Below, one piece after another: positions 36,518 through 47,119 of a stretch of 64,000 nucleotides of DNA. A model generated the notes under the pieces. That model saw only the letters and a list, made by a program, of their open reading frames with translations, searched no databases and had not been told where the DNA came from. The stretch is from positions 1 to 64,000 of the forward strand of contig NZ_ATVR01000004.1 of NCBI RefSeq assembly GCF_000420825.1, given 5' to 3'. Source of the DNA: Butyrivibrio sp. AE2015 (GTDB taxonomy: Bacteria > Bacillota > Clostridia > Lachnospirales > Lachnospiraceae). The position numbers and the translations under genes were made by a program. How positions within the stretch are numbered: position 1 is the first letter of the stretch; every line of letters begins with the position of its first letter.

Positions 36518-37057
36518 ATGTCACGAATCGGAAAAATGCCAATCGCAATTCCTGCAGGCGTAACTGTAGAGGTTGCAGAAAATAATAAGGTGACTGTAAA
36601 GGGACCTAAGGGCACTCTTACAAGAGTTTTCCCAGCTGAGATTATCTTCTCACAGGAAAACGGACAGATCGAGGTTAAGAGACCTGACGATCAGAAGAAG
36701 ACTAGAGCTTTACATGGTCTTTCAAGAAGCCTTCTTAACAACATGGTTATTGGTGTTACAGATGGCTATGAAAAGAAGCTTGAGGTTAACGGTGTAGGTT
36801 ACAGAGCTGCTAAGAATGGTAAGACACTCTCTCTGACACTTGGTTATTCACACCCTGTAGAACTTGTTGATCCAGAAGGAATCGAGACAGTTGTTGAGGG
36901 TCAGGTAATTACAGTTAAGGGAATTGATAAGGAAGCAGTTGGACAGCACGCTGCAATCATCAGAGAAAAGAGAGCTCCAGAGCCATATAAGGGCAAGGGT
37001 ATCAAGTACGCTGATGAGGTTATCAGACGTAAAGTTGGTAAGACTGGTAAGAAATAA
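36518..37057 (+). CDS. rplF: Ribosomal protein L6
   Basis: 179 residues, two repeated alpha/beta domains. [15 protein letters not shown] at the start and [19 protein letters not shown] at the end are diagnostic. It lies at the factor-binding site of the 50S subunit. TGGAGG precedes it. Confidence 0.99.
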   Translation: MSRIGKMPIAIPAGVTVEVAENNKVTVKGPKGTLTRVFPAEIIFSQENGQIEVKRPDDQKKTRALHGLSRSLLNNMVIGVTDGYEKKLEVNGVGYRAAKNGKTLSLTLGYSHPVELVDPEGIETVVEGQVITVKGIDKEAVGQHAAIIREKRAPEPYKGKGIKYADEVIRRKVGKTGKK

Positions 37058-37078
37058 TTAAGATAAGGAGAGTGCAAA

Positions 37079-37447
37079 ATGGTTAGTAAGGAATCAAGAT
37101 CAAAAATTCGTGCTAAAAAGCACATGAGGATTCGTAATCGTTTCAGCGGCACAGCTGAAAGACCACGTCTCGCAGTTTTTAGAAGCAATAATCATGTATA
37201 TGCACAGGTTATTGATGATGTAGCCGGCAAAACAATTGTATCTGCTTCAACTCTTGAGAAAGATATCAAGGCTGAGCTTAAAAATACAGATGACATTGAT
37301 GCTGCTTCAAAGGTAGGAAGCGTTGTTGCTCAGAGAGCAATGGAAAAGGGTATCAAAGCCGTTGTATTTGACAGAGGTGGATATATCTACCACGGCAAGG
37401 TAAAAGCACTTGCTGATGCTGCCAGAGAAGCTGGCCTGGAATTCTAA
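37079..37447 (+). CDS. rplR: Ribosomal protein L18
   Basis: 122 residues. A 5S rRNA binder. [20 protein letters not shown] and [20 protein letters not shown] identify it. AAGGAG upstream. Confidence 0.99.
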   Translation: MVSKESRSKIRAKKHMRIRNRFSGTAERPRLAVFRSNNHVYAQVIDDVAGKTIVSASTLEKDIKAELKNTDDIDAASKVGSVVAQRAMEKGIKAVVFDRGGYIYHGKVKALADAAREAGLEF

Positions 37448-37465
37448 GAAGGGAGAAAACACATA

Positions 37466-37975
37466 ATGAAGCGTACAATCGTAGATGCTAGTCAGCTCGA
37501 ATTGACAGATAAAGTTGTAACCATCAAACGTGTTACAAAGGTTGTTAAGGGTGGACGTAACATGAAGTTCACAGCACTTGTTGTAGTTGGTGACAACAAT
37601 GGACACGTTGGTGTTGGTCTGGGCAAATCAACAGAAATCCCAGATGCTATCCGTAAGGGTAAGGAAGATGCTACAAAGAACCTTATTACTGTTCCTCTTG
37701 ATGAGAACAACAGTATTACACATGATTTCGTAGGTAAGTTCGGTTCAGCCGAAGTATTACTTAAGAGATCTCCAGAAGGTACTGGTATCATCGCTGGTGG
37801 TCCTGCTCGTTCCGTATGTGAGCTTGCTGGAATCAGAAATATCAGAACTAAGTCACTTGGTTCAAACAACAAGCAGAACGTTGTTTATGCTACAATCAAT
37901 GGTCTTGCTCAGTTAAAGACACCTGAAGAAGTTGCAGCAAAGCGCGGTAAGTCAGTTTCAGAAGTAACCGCATAA
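37466..37975 (+). CDS. rpsE: Ribosomal protein S5
   Basis: 169 residues. S5 influences decoding fidelity and is the spectinomycin-resistance protein. Seen: [20 protein letters not shown] and [21 protein letters not shown] precedes the ATG. Confidence 0.99.
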   Translation: MKRTIVDASQLELTDKVVTIKRVTKVVKGGRNMKFTALVVVGDNNGHVGVGLGKSTEIPDAIRKGKEDATKNLITVPLDENNSITHDFVGKFGSAEVLLKRSPEGTGIIAGGPARSVCELAGIRNIRTKSLGSNNKQNVVYATINGLAQLKTPEEVAAKRGKSVSEVTA

Positions 37976-37989
37976 TAGGAGGAAGAGTG

Positions 37990-38178
37990 ATGGCAAGCGA
38001 GAAGAAACTTAAAATCACATTGGTTAAGTCCACAATCGGTGCTGTACCTAAGCAGGTAGCAACAGTAAAATCAATGGGATTCAAGAAACTTAACAGTTCT
38101 GTTGAACTTCCTGACAACTCAGCTACTAGAGGTCAGATTCAGCAGATCAGACACCTTGTTAAGGTTGAAGAAATCTAA
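37990..38178 (+). CDS. rpmD: Ribosomal protein L30
   Basis: 62 residues from the ATG at 37990 (a GTG one codon earlier is also possible). LKITLVKSTIGAVPKQVATV and LGFK-type MGFKKLNSSVE are conserved. AGGAGGAAG lies just upstream. A 117-base structured spacer follows. Confidence 0.98.
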   Translation: MASEKKLKITLVKSTIGAVPKQVATVKSMGFKKLNSSVELPDNSATRGQIQQIRHLVKVEEI

Positions 38179-38203
38179 TAAGGAAAACGAAACATAAAAT
38201 GTA

Positions 38204-38276
38204 ACTGGAGCTGTATTACGTACGCGCGAGTGGTGTATAATGATTATATGCTGCGCATAGCGGTATAAGCTCCAGT
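38204..38276 (+). other. Structured 73-base element between rpmD and rplO
   Basis: ACTGGAGCT (38204-38212) and AGCTCCAGT (38268-38276) are perfect reverse complements, extended inwards by TAT...ATA with a bulge. Inside lie GC-rich segments (GTACGCGCG, GCTGCGCATAGC) and a TATAAT (38236-38241). It can form a closed multi-stem RNA without a poly-U tail. An internal promoter is an alternative reading. Confidence 0.55.
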
Positions 38277-38295
38277 ATTTATAAGGAGGAATATC

Positions 38296-38736
38296 ATGGA
38301 ATTATCCAACTTAAGACCTGCTGAAGGTTCAGTTCAGAGCGATAATTTTAGAAGAGGCCGTGGTCATGGTTCAGGAAACGGCAAGACTGCTGGTAAGGGA
38401 CACAAGGGTCAGAAGGCTCGTTCAGGAGCTCCAAGACTTGGTTTCGAAGGTGGTCAGATGCCACTTTTCAGAAGACTTCCTAAGAGAGGCTTCAAGAACA
38501 TCAATCGTAAGAATATCGTAGGTATCAACGTAAGCGTACTTGAAGTATTCGACAACGGAGCAGTTGTTGATGTTCAGGCACTTAAGGATATGGGCATCAT
38601 TAAGAAAGAGCTTGATGGTGTAAAGATTCTTGGAAATGGTGAATTTACTAAGAAGCTTACGGTTAAGGCTAATGCTTTCAGTGCATCAGCTAAAGAAAAA
38701 ATCGAGGCACTTGGTGGAACAACAGAGGTGATCTAA
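38296..38736 (+). CDS. rplO: Ribosomal protein L15
   Basis: 146 residues. The Gly/Arg-rich N-terminal arm ([20 protein letters not shown]; core [15 protein letters not shown]) and [18 protein letters not shown] are diagnostic. AAGGAGG follows the structured spacer. Its stop overlaps the secY start by one base. Confidence 0.99.
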   Translation: MELSNLRPAEGSVQSDNFRRGRGHGSGNGKTAGKGHKGQKARSGAPRLGFEGGQMPLFRRLPKRGFKNINRKNIVGINVSVLEVFDNGAVVDVQALKDMGIIKKELDGVKILGNGEFTKKLTVKANAFSASAKEKIEALGGTTEVI

Positions 38737-40055
38737 TGTTTAAGTCCCTAATGAATGCATTAAAAGTAAAAGAAATTCGTTTGAAAATTCTATTTACTCT
38801 TGCAATGCTAGCCCTGATCAGACTTGGTTCTGCAATTCCAGTACCTGGAATGAATACATCAGTATTTAGAAATTGGTTTCAGGGTTTGACAGAGAGTGAT
38901 GCATTTGGCTTTATGGATCGATTTACCGGTGGATCATTTGAGAACATGTCAATTTTGGCACTCAATATCACACCATACATTACATCTTCTATCATTATTC
39001 AGCTTCTCACAATTGCTATTCCTAAGTTTGAGGAGTGGCAGAGAGATGGTGAAGATGGAAGAAAGAAGCTTACAGCTCTTACAAGATATATAACTGTAGC
39101 TTTAGCACTTATCGAATCCATCGCAATGTCAATCGGATTCTACAGAAATACAGGCTTCTTAACATCACAGTCTATTTTCCTTGTAGTTCAGATTGTAGCA
39201 GCACTCACAGCTGGTAGTGCATTCCTGATGTGGATTGGTGAAAGAATCACAGAAAATGGGGTTGGAAACGGTATATCAATAGTTCTGACTATCAACATTC
39301 TTTCAAGAATGCCGTCAGATATTAGCTCACTTTTCGGTCAGTTTGTGAGCGGAAAGCCTATTGCAAGGGGAGTAGTATCAGCAATTGTTATTATTGCAGT
39401 TATTATTGCAATGGTAGTATTGGTCGTTCTTCTTAATGGTGCTGAGCGCAGAATTCCTGTTCAGTATGCTAAGAAGATCCAGGGAAGAAAAACTTACGGT
39501 GGAAGCCGTTCAGAGATTCCTCTCAAGGTCAATACAGCAGGCGTTATGCCTATCATTTTTGCAATGTCACTCTTCCAGTTCCCTATCATTATTAGTCAGC
39601 TCGTTGGCTATAATGGCTCAGGATTCTGGGGACAGTTTATTGCATATTTAAACCAGAGTAACTGGTGCAATCCTAACCATTGGAATTATTCAATTGGTTT
39701 GGTTGTTTACATTTTACTGCTTATCTTTTTTGCATATTTCTACACATCAATCACATTTAATCCGATTGAGATTGCAGATAATATGAAAAAGCAGGGCGGC
39801 TTTATTCCTGGAATCAGACCAGGTAAGCCTACAAGTGATTACCTTACAAGCATTCTGAACTATATCATTTTTATTGGAGCATGTGGTCTTACAATCATTG
39901 GTGTATTACCTATCTTCTTTAATGGTATGTTCGGTGCAAGTGTTTCATTTGGTGGAACAAGCCTTATCATCGTGGTAAGCGTTATCTTAGAGACAATCAA
40001 GCAGATTGAATCTCAGATGCTTGTACGTAATTACAAAGGATTCCTGGAAGATTAA
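38736..40055 (+). CDS. secY: Protein translocase subunit SecY
   Basis: 439 residues, ten membrane helices. It is the central channel of Sec-dependent export. Seen: ITPYITSSIIIQLL, GNGISI, RRIPVQYAKKIQGR and IPLKVNTAGVMPIIFA, all canonical. It starts at the TAATG junction with rplO. The next gene is adk, after a 108-base spacer. Confidence 0.99.
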   Translation: MFKSLMNALKVKEIRLKILFTLAMLALIRLGSAIPVPGMNTSVFRNWFQGLTESDAFGFMDRFTGGSFENMSILALNITPYITSSIIIQLLTIAIPKFEEWQRDGEDGRKKLTALTRYITVALALIESIAMSIGFYRNTGFLTSQSIFLVVQIVAALTAGSAFLMWIGERITENGVGNGISIVLTINILSRMPSDISSLFGQFVSGKPIARGVVSAIVIIAVIIAMVVLVVLLNGAERRIPVQYAKKIQGRKTYGGSRSEIPLKVNTAGVMPIIFAMSLFQFPIIISQLVGYNGSGFWGQFIAYLNQSNWCNPNHWNYSIGLVVYILLLIFFAYFYTSITFNPIEIADNMKKQGGFIPGIRPGKPTSDYLTSILNYIIFIGACGLTIIGVLPIFFNGMFGASVSFGGTSLIIVVSVILETIKQIESQMLVRNYKGFLED

Positions 40056-40069
40056 TTGGTAACTTAAAA

Positions 40070-40112
40070 GAGGTCGCAGGGGAGCATATGCGCCCTTGCT
40101 GCCTCTTATTTG
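40070..40112 (+). other. Hairpin between secY and adk
   Basis: AAGAGG...GCCTCTT encloses GCA-GGGGAGC/GCGCCC-TGC pairs, giving a long imperfect stem followed by a T-rich but not continuous tract. It could be a weak terminator or an mRNA processing site that tunes adk-map-infA relative to secY. Confidence 0.5.
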
Positions 40113-40148
40113 TCTTTAATCAGAAAATAATGATATCATTTAACATAA

Positions 40149-41559
<1,411 letters not shown>

Positions 41560-41582
41560 TAGTAAAGGATAGGAGGAAAGAA

Positions 41583-41801
41583 ATGTCTAAGGCTGATGTA
41601 ATTGAAATTGAAGGAAAGGTTATTGAGAAGCTTCCTAACACAATGTTCCAGGTTGAGCTTGAGAATGGTCATGTTGTTCTTGCTCATATCAGTGGAAAGC
41701 TTCGTCAGAACTTCATCAGAATCTTACCTGGTGATAAGGTAACTCTTGAACTTTCACCATATGACCTTACAAAAGGAAGAATTATTTGGAGAGACAAATA
41801 A
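41583..41801 (+). CDS. infA: Translation initiation factor IF-1
   Basis: 72 residues from the ATG at 41583, with AGGAGG at 41571-41576; an upstream in-frame TTG is discounted. It has the OB fold with [38 protein letters not shown] and KGRIIWR. Usually rpmJ and rpsM follow directly; here a terminator does. Confidence 0.99.
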   Translation: MSKADVIEIEGKVIEKLPNTMFQVELENGHVVLAHISGKLRQNFIRILPGDKVTLELSPYDLTKGRIIWRDK

Positions 41802-41812
41802 TTTTGAAATCG

Positions 41813-41842
41813 TCCGTGGCAAATTTGCCACGGATTTTTTTT
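41813..41842 (+). terminator. Terminator of the S10-spc operon
   Basis: TCCGTGGCAAATTTGCCACGGA (41813-41834) is a perfect palindrome followed by eight T residues. It ends the operon after infA. Confidence 0.95.
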
Positions 41843-41869
41843 GCCACATGTTTTTCTCCTTCGTATAAA
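41841..41869 (+). promoter_or_regulatory. Promoter of the TRAP leader
   Basis: TTGCCA (41841-41846), 17-bp spacer, TATAAA (41864-41869). The -35 overlaps the tail of the infA terminator. Predicted start near 41876, giving a leader of about 228 bases before the TRAP binding protein. Confidence 0.6.
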
Positions 41870-41912
41870 TAATCAGAAAACAAAAATCACTCATGAAAAG
41901 GAGGATAACAAT

Positions 41913-41990
41913 ATGGTAAGTTTAATGGCAAAAGCATTTATAATTGCAACGTTAGTATGTGAGGTTATCCTCGTGTTAAAAATATGCTAG
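41913..41990 (+). CDS. 25-residue hydrophobic leader ORF
   Basis: MVSLMAKAFIIATLVCEVILV then LKIC, stop TAG. It has one of the strongest ribosome sites in the window (AAAAGGAGG, 7-8 bases before ATG) and would form a single membrane helix. GAGGATAAC in that site (41901-41909) is the exact reverse complement of GTTATCCTC (41964-41972) within codons 18-20, so the ORF can mask its own ribosome site. It could be a real small membrane protein or a sensing leader peptide for the TRAP genes. Confidence 0.5.
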   Translation: MVSLMAKAFIIATLVCEVILVLKIC

Positions 41991-42018
41991 TCAATGATAA
42001 TAATGTCCGATTTTACTG

Positions 42019-42095
42019 CCTCCCGCGGTAACATATAATGGCATTGTCGAAAAGACAATGCCATTTTTTTAGTTGATTTTCAAGAAAACGGGAGG
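42019..42095 (+). promoter_or_regulatory. Anti-Shine-Dalgarno pairing in the TRAP leader
   Basis: CCTCCCG (42019-42025) is the exact reverse complement of CGGGAGG (42089-42095), the ribosome site of the TRAP binding-protein gene. The pairing would enclose the terminator hairpin and block translation. It suggests control of TRAP expression by RNA structure. Confidence 0.5.
42037..42070 (+). terminator. Terminator/attenuator upstream of the TRAP genes
   Basis: AATGGCATTGTC / GACAATGCCATT stem (42037-42048, 42054-42065), GAAAA loop, run of T to 42070. Only 33 bases separate it from the TRAP start codon, too few for another promoter. TRAP transcription must therefore read through it, or begin elsewhere. 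Confidence 0.9.
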
Positions 42096-42103
42096 TTACA
42101 CAA

Positions 42104-43189
42104 ATGAAAAAAAGAGTTGTATCAGTATTTATGGCACTGGCAATGGGGCTTTCTATTGTTGCATGTGGAGTAACAGCGCCAGAGGCACCTGCTGCAGAAC
42201 CAGCAGCTGAGCAGAAAGAAGAAACTGCAGCTGAGCAGACTAAGGCACCTGAAGCAGTTACACCTGATGCAGATGCTATCACACTTGTTATGGCAGAGGT
42301 AAACCCTCTTGATACCATAGTAGGTATGACAGATCAGAAGTTTAAAGAAGAAGTAGAAGCTAGATCTAACGGATCAATCATTATTGATCTTCAGGCTAGT
42401 GGTGTTCTTGGCTCAGAGAACGATGTTCTTGACACAATGCTTGGTGGTGGCGGAACAATTGATATGTCCAGAATCTCAGCTTTCGCTCTTACAAGCTATG
42501 GCGGACAGAAGTCAATGCTTCTTTCACTTCCTTATATCTTTACAAGCCGTGATCATTTTTGGAATTTTGCTACATCAGACCTTGCACAGGAATTCCTTCA
42601 GGAGCCTTCAGAGAACGGTAGTGGTGTAAGAGGTCTTTTCTACGGAGAAGAAGGATTCCGTCATTTCTTTACAGTTAATGAAATCTCAGATATCAATTCA
42701 TTCAAGGGAATGAAACTTCGTGTTTCAAATGACCCTATCATGAATGGTCTTGTAGAAGGACTTGGAGCATCTCCTACAGTAGTAAGCTTTGGTGAACTTT
42801 ATTCAGCACTTCAGACAGGAGTTGTAGATGGCGCTGAACAGCCAATTGCAAACTATAAGTCAAATGCATTCCCTGAGGTTGCTCCTTATATGATCCTTGA
42901 TGGACATACTCTTGGTGCTATCCAGGTAATCATCACAGATGAAGCTTGGAATAAGCTTTCTGCTGAACAGCAGCAGGTTCTTGTCGACGCAGGTAAGGCT
43001 GCTTCTGAGTACAACCGCTCAATCTCAGAAGAAAAAGAGAATGCTGTATTAGAAGAACTTAAGGCTGATGGAGTTACAATCATTGAGGTTGAAGATATCA
43101 CACCTTGGCAGGAAGCAGTTAAGCCTGTAATTGAGGAAAACATTAAAGGTCTTGAAGATTATTACCAGAAGTTAGTTGATATGAAGTAA
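42104..43189 (+). CDS. TRAP transporter substrate-binding lipoprotein (DctP family)
   Basis: 361 residues. Lipoprotein signal with lipobox SIVAC, Cys21, then an Ala/Glu-rich linker to about 58. The DctP fold shows GSIIIDLQASGVLGSE, the conserved Arg region GMKLRVSNDPIMNG that binds the carboxylate of ligands, and TGVVDGAEQP. CGGGAGG is the ribosome site. It delivers an organic acid to the DctQ-DctM permease that follows. The ligand is unknown. Confidence 0.94.
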   Translation: MKKRVVSVFMALAMGLSIVACGVTAPEAPAAEPAAEQKEETAAEQTKAPEAVTPDADAITLVMAEVNPLDTIVGMTDQKFKEEVEARSNGSIIIDLQASGVLGSENDVLDTMLGGGGTIDMSRISAFALTSYGGQKSMLLSLPYIFTSRDHFWNFATSDLAQEFLQEPSENGSGVRGLFYGEEGFRHFFTVNEISDINSFKGMKLRVSNDPIMNGLVEGLGASPTVVSFGELYSALQTGVVDGAEQPIANYKSNAFPEVAPYMILDGHTLGAIQVIITDEAWNKLSAEQQQVLVDAGKAASEYNRSISEEKENAVLEELKADGVTIIEVEDITPWQEAVKPVIEENIKGLEDYYQKLVDMK

Positions 43190-43207
43190 TAAATATAAAG
43201 GGGAAAT

Positions 43208-43732
43208 ATGGAATCATTTTTTAAAACAGTTGATAGTATTAAGCCTTTATATGATGTGACATACAAGATTATGCTTGTGATATGTAAGATTCTTCTTGTG
43301 GCAGACATCATTATCACAAGTATGAGCGTTTTTGGCAGATATATCCCTTTTATCCCGGATCCATCCTGGACAGAAGAAATAGTTCTTACCCTGATGGCAT
43401 ATATGGCAGTGTTATCTGCAGCCCTTGCCATCAGGAGGGGCGCTCATATCAGAATGACAGCCCTTGACAGATATCTTCCAACTAAACTCATTAAAATATT
43501 AGATCTGTTATCTGATGTATGCATCATGTTTTTGGCTTTTGTAATGCTTATAGTTGGTTGGCAGTATGCTTCTACCATTGGAAGTAAGGGTGTATATGTA
43601 TCTCTTCCTAAATTATCAAGATTTTGGATGTATTTTCCAATTCCTGTGGCTGGTCTTGCTATGATCATTTTTGAACTTGAAGCAATATACAACCACATCA
43701 AAGGATTTTTTGTAAAGGAGGAGAAAAACTGA
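43208..43732 (+). CDS. TRAP transporter small permease (DctQ family)
   Basis: 174 residues with four membrane helices (about 20-40, 55-75, 92-112, 133-155). SWTEEIVLTLMAYMAVLSAALAIRRGAHIRM carries the typical RxGxHI-like motif (RRGAHI). It pairs with DctM. Its stop shares a base with the dctM start. Confidence 0.93.
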   Translation: MESFFKTVDSIKPLYDVTYKIMLVICKILLVADIIITSMSVFGRYIPFIPDPSWTEEIVLTLMAYMAVLSAALAIRRGAHIRMTALDRYLPTKLIKILDLLSDVCIMFLAFVMLIVGWQYASTIGSKGVYVSLPKLSRFWMYFPIPVAGLAMIIFELEAIYNHIKGFFVKEEKN

Positions 43733-45027
43733 TGACTGCTAATTCTACAGCAATTGCTATATTGCTAATTAGCTTTCTGGTCATGATCTTTTTGAGATTC
43801 CAGATAGCGTATGCAGTAGCATTATCCTCAATCCTTTGCCTTTTGTATCAGGGACTTCCTCTTACAACTGTTTGTCAGCAGATGGTAAAGGGAATAAGTT
43901 CTTTTTCACTCATGGCAGTACCGTTCTTTATAACCATGGGATGTATCATGGGAAGTGGAGGAATTTCTGAAAAGCTGATTGCTTTGGCCGATGCCTGCGT
44001 AGGCTGGATGACCGGCGGTATGGCCATGGTAAACATAGTTGCTTCCTATTTCTTTGGAGGAATTTCTGGTTCTGCAGCAGCAGATACTGCCTCTCTTGGA
44101 AGTATTTTGATCCCTATGATGGTTGATCAGGGATATGACGATGACTTTTCAACTGCGGTAACAATTACTTCATCTTGCGAAGGTTTGCTGGTTCCTCCCA
44201 GTCATAATATGGTCATTTATGCGATGAGTGCAGGTGGAGTCTCCGTAGGAAGCCTGTTTTTGGCAGGTTACATTCCCGGAGCACTTCTTGCAGCTTCACT
44301 TATGATAGGCTCTTACATTATTTCAAAAAGACGCCACTATCCAAAAGGTGAGGCATTTAGCATAAAGAAATTTGGAAAACAGCTCGGAATATCTTTCTGG
44401 GCCCTTGCCGCAGTAGTTATCGTTGTAATTGGTGTTGTTGGAGGTCTTTTCACAGCTACTGAGTCTGCAGCTGTCGCAGTAATCTACAGCCTTATAGTCA
44501 GCGTATTTATCTATAAGGGCCTTGACCTTAAAGGAGTATGGAAAACTCTTGAGCAGTGCGTAGACACACTTTCAATAGTTCTTATCCTTATTTCAACATC
44601 AAGCATTTTTGGTTACTGCCTTACAACCCTTCATGTACCTGATCTTGCAGCTAATGCAATCATAGGACTTACAAGAAACCCAATACTGATCGCGCTTTTA
44701 TTGAACTTAATCCTGCTGGTACTTGGATGTATCATGGATATGGCGCCGATCATTTTGATTGCAACACCAATTCTTTTACCTATTGCTACATCAATTGGAA
44801 TCAATCCGATACAGTTCGGTATAATGATCATCTTAAACTGCGGTATTGGACTTCTGACACCACCTGTTGGAGCAGTTCTTTTCATAGGCTCTGCGGTTGG
44901 CAAGGTAAAGATGGAAAAAGTAGTAAAGGCTACATTGCCATTCTATCTCTGCATGATATTAGTTCTTTTACTGCTTACCTTTATTCCAGAGATCAGTATG
45001 TTCCTGCCGAACCTGCTTATGAAATGA
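43732..45027 (+). CDS. TRAP transporter large permease (DctM family)
   Basis: 431 residues, about twelve helices. Seen: GISGSAAADTASLGSILIPMM, PPSHNMVIYAMSAGG and PILLPIATSIGINPIQFGIM, followed by GLLTPPVGAVLF, all signature segments of DctM. It uses the sodium or proton gradient to import the ligand caught by the binding protein. AAAGGAGGAG overlaps the end of dctQ. Confidence 0.96.
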   Translation: MTANSTAIAILLISFLVMIFLRFQIAYAVALSSILCLLYQGLPLTTVCQQMVKGISSFSLMAVPFFITMGCIMGSGGISEKLIALADACVGWMTGGMAMVNIVASYFFGGISGSAAADTASLGSILIPMMVDQGYDDDFSTAVTITSSCEGLLVPPSHNMVIYAMSAGGVSVGSLFLAGYIPGALLAASLMIGSYIISKRRHYPKGEAFSIKKFGKQLGISFWALAAVVIVVIGVVGGLFTATESAAVAVIYSLIVSVFIYKGLDLKGVWKTLEQCVDTLSIVLILISTSSIFGYCLTTLHVPDLAANAIIGLTRNPILIALLLNLILLVLGCIMDMAPIILIATPILLPIATSIGINPIQFGIMIILNCGIGLLTPPVGAVLFIGSAVGKVKMEKVVKATLPFYLCMILVLLLLTFIPEISMFLPNLLMK

Positions 45028-45048
45028 TCGTTATTTGAAAGGCTTTTT

Positions 45049-45519
45049 ATGGAGTATAGATATAATTGTGATGTTAAAACTTCAGACATATGGAAAATGG
45101 CTATGCGTCGTACTTACAAGTCATTTGTTGGCATTATAAACGTTGTGTTTACGGTTGCAATGATCCTTTTGACTATCAGATTCTGGGGTGCTTCTTCAGG
45201 ATTTATAAAAAGTCTCATGATCTTTGGATGCACTCTTTTTCCTGTGATCCAGCCTCTTGCAACATATGGCATGAGCGCAAAGCAGCTTGAAAATCTGCCC
45301 AAGGACATGGTACTAACATTTAATGATAAGGGCGTTTTGGTGGAAACCGGAGGCAGATTTGAGAACATTAAGTGGAAAAATATATCAAATGCCATAAAAA
45401 GAAATAATATGATCATTGTTATGTCAGATGACAGACATGGTTATATGATCACTGACAGAGTATTGGGCAAGGAAAAAGACTTATTTTTTGATTATCTTTG
45501 CTCAAAAATAACAGCTTAG
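45049..45519 (+). CDS. YcxB-like membrane protein
   Basis: 156 residues. Two membrane helices (about 27-45, 51-70) are followed by the YcxB-like pleckstrin-type domain: VLTFNDKGVLVETGGRFENIKWKNI, then HGYMITDRVLGKEKDLFF-like end. Function of the family is unknown. It starts 21 bases after dctM, with AAAGGC upstream, and is probably co-transcribed. Confidence 0.75.
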   Translation: MEYRYNCDVKTSDIWKMAMRRTYKSFVGIINVVFTVAMILLTIRFWGASSGFIKSLMIFGCTLFPVIQPLATYGMSAKQLENLPKDMVLTFNDKGVLVETGGRFENIKWKNISNAIKRNNMIIVMSDDRHGYMITDRVLGKEKDLFFDYLCSKITA

Positions 45520-45535
45520 TTTGAATAGTTTTTTT

Positions 45536-45590
45536 AAAGAGGCGGCGCTATAATTATAACAATAACTATAACGAAGCCTCTTTATTTTTT
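45536..45590 (+). terminator. Hairpin/terminator ahead of the histidine kinase gene
   Basis: AAAGAGGC (45536-45543) pairs with GCCTCTTT (45576-45583), followed by A and six T residues. The 32-base loop contains TATAATTATAAC, which could include the -10 of the kinase promoter. Confidence 0.6.
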
Positions 45591-45598
45591 ACCCATTT

Positions 45599-47119
45599 AT
45601 GAATAAAATTAGACAATTCTGGAATAATCTCAAGATCATAAACAAAATAAAAGTTTTTACAGGCAGCGTATTTTTTGCTATTTTGGCAATTCTTCTTTTT
45701 GATGTCTGGATCATTAAGCTCTTTATGATGGATTTCAATGACATTATGGAGGATAACTCCAAAAGCGGTGAGGTAATAAGCGCTCTGAATAAGGAAATAG
45801 AAACATTTGATATGTACGTTCACAGTGCAGATCCTTCCAATAAAACGGAATGGACCACGTGTGTCAACGAAAGCGAAAAGACTCTGAATAAAGTACCACT
45901 TGATTATGGGCGACTTGGGCAAGAGCGCTATGCGCTTATGTTTTCCTTTAAGACTGCTTATGGCGAATATAGCGTGGAAAGAGATAAGGTCATAGAGGAT
46001 TTTCAGGATGGAAACGTTCTGATAGCAGATCTTTACAGGGTATATGGAATGCAAAAGTATCTGCTTCAGTACGCGCAGCATTTTGTTGACGTGACAATGA
46101 AGGAAGGCAATGCCAATTACCAAAAGCTCATGCCCGTCATCATAAGTGTCCCATTTTTGGTTTCAGCTATCGGCATCGTGGTATTTTTTATAATATTTGA
46201 AATCTCAAAGATCGTGAACGCGTCAATTACCACTCCTGTGCTGACTCTTGCAAACGCTTCACGTAAAATTGCTGCAAATGACTTTTTTATTGATGACATT
46301 GAAGTCAGCAGCCAGGATGAGATTGGCGAGCTCGTAACTGCTTTTAACAAAATGAAATTTGCTACAGGCGAGTATATAAAGGCATTGGAAGACAAGCGAG
46401 TAGCGCTTGATCAGCTTCATGAGCAGGAGATGGAAAACCTAAAGATTGAAAAGCAGCTTGAGACAATGAACCTTGAGCTTTTGAAGAGCCAGATAAACCC
46501 GCATTTTCTTTTTAATACACTCAATGCTATAGCGGGAACCGCGAATCTGGAGGATGCGCCTACCACAGAGCAGATGATAGAAGCCTTAAGCTCATTGTTT
46601 AGATATAACCTAAAGACCCAGGCAAAAGAAACTTTGCTTTCGCAGGAACTAAAAATATCAAAAGATTATATGTATCTTCAGAAAATGAGATTTGGTGAGA
46701 GAGTTCAATTTGAAATTGACTCAGAGGTGGATGAAAATGCAGTTATAGTGCCAACTTTCACCTTTCAGCCTCTTTTGGAAAATGCAATTATTCATGGCAT
46801 ATCCAAGAAAGTTGAGGGAGGAAAAGTGACCATAAAGATACGGCATGTAGGTGGAAGGCTGCATATAAATGTGGAAGATACCGGAGTTGGCATGGATGAG
46901 ATAACTCTGTGGAATATAAATAAGCAGCTCTATGATCAGGAACGTGATAAGAATCATGAAAAATCAGTGGGAATTGGACTTGGTAATATATGTAAGCGCA
47001 TCAGAGCGATGTACAGCGATGGACATTTCGAGATTACCAGTAAAGAAGGAGAGGGAACAGTGATCTTCATAGACATTCCTTTCTTATACCCTCAGATGCA
47101 GGTGGATAGCAATGTATAG
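45599..47119 (+). CDS. Sensor histidine kinase, YesM/LytS type
   Basis: 506 residues. Helices at about 17-44 and 177-200 bracket an extracellular sensor loop; HAMP follows (about 201-255), then coiled coil and the His_kinase domain with phospho-acceptor His302 in SQINPHFLFNTLNAIAG. ATPase boxes: PLLENAIIHGI, DTGVGMDE, GIGLGNICKRI. No Shine-Dalgarno is visible before the ATG at 45599, although the first helix requires a start near here. It is partnered by the next gene and probably controls the TRAP genes. Confidence 0.94.
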   Translation: MNKIRQFWNNLKIINKIKVFTGSVFFAILAILLFDVWIIKLFMMDFNDIMEDNSKSGEVISALNKEIETFDMYVHSADPSNKTEWTTCVNESEKTLNKVPLDYGRLGQERYALMFSFKTAYGEYSVERDKVIEDFQDGNVLIADLYRVYGMQKYLLQYAQHFVDVTMKEGNANYQKLMPVIISVPFLVSAIGIVVFFIIFEISKIVNASITTPVLTLANASRKIAANDFFIDDIEVSSQDEIGELVTAFNKMKFATGEYIKALEDKRVALDQLHEQEMENLKIEKQLETMNLELLKSQINPHFLFNTLNAIAGTANLEDAPTTEQMIEALSSLFRYNLKTQAKETLLSQELKISKDYMYLQKMRFGERVQFEIDSEVDENAVIVPTFTFQPLLENAIIHGISKKVEGGKVTIKIRHVGGRLHINVEDTGVGMDEITLWNINKQLYDQERDKNHEKSVGIGLGNICKRIRAMYSDGHFEITSKEGEGTVIFIDIPFLYPQMQVDSNV

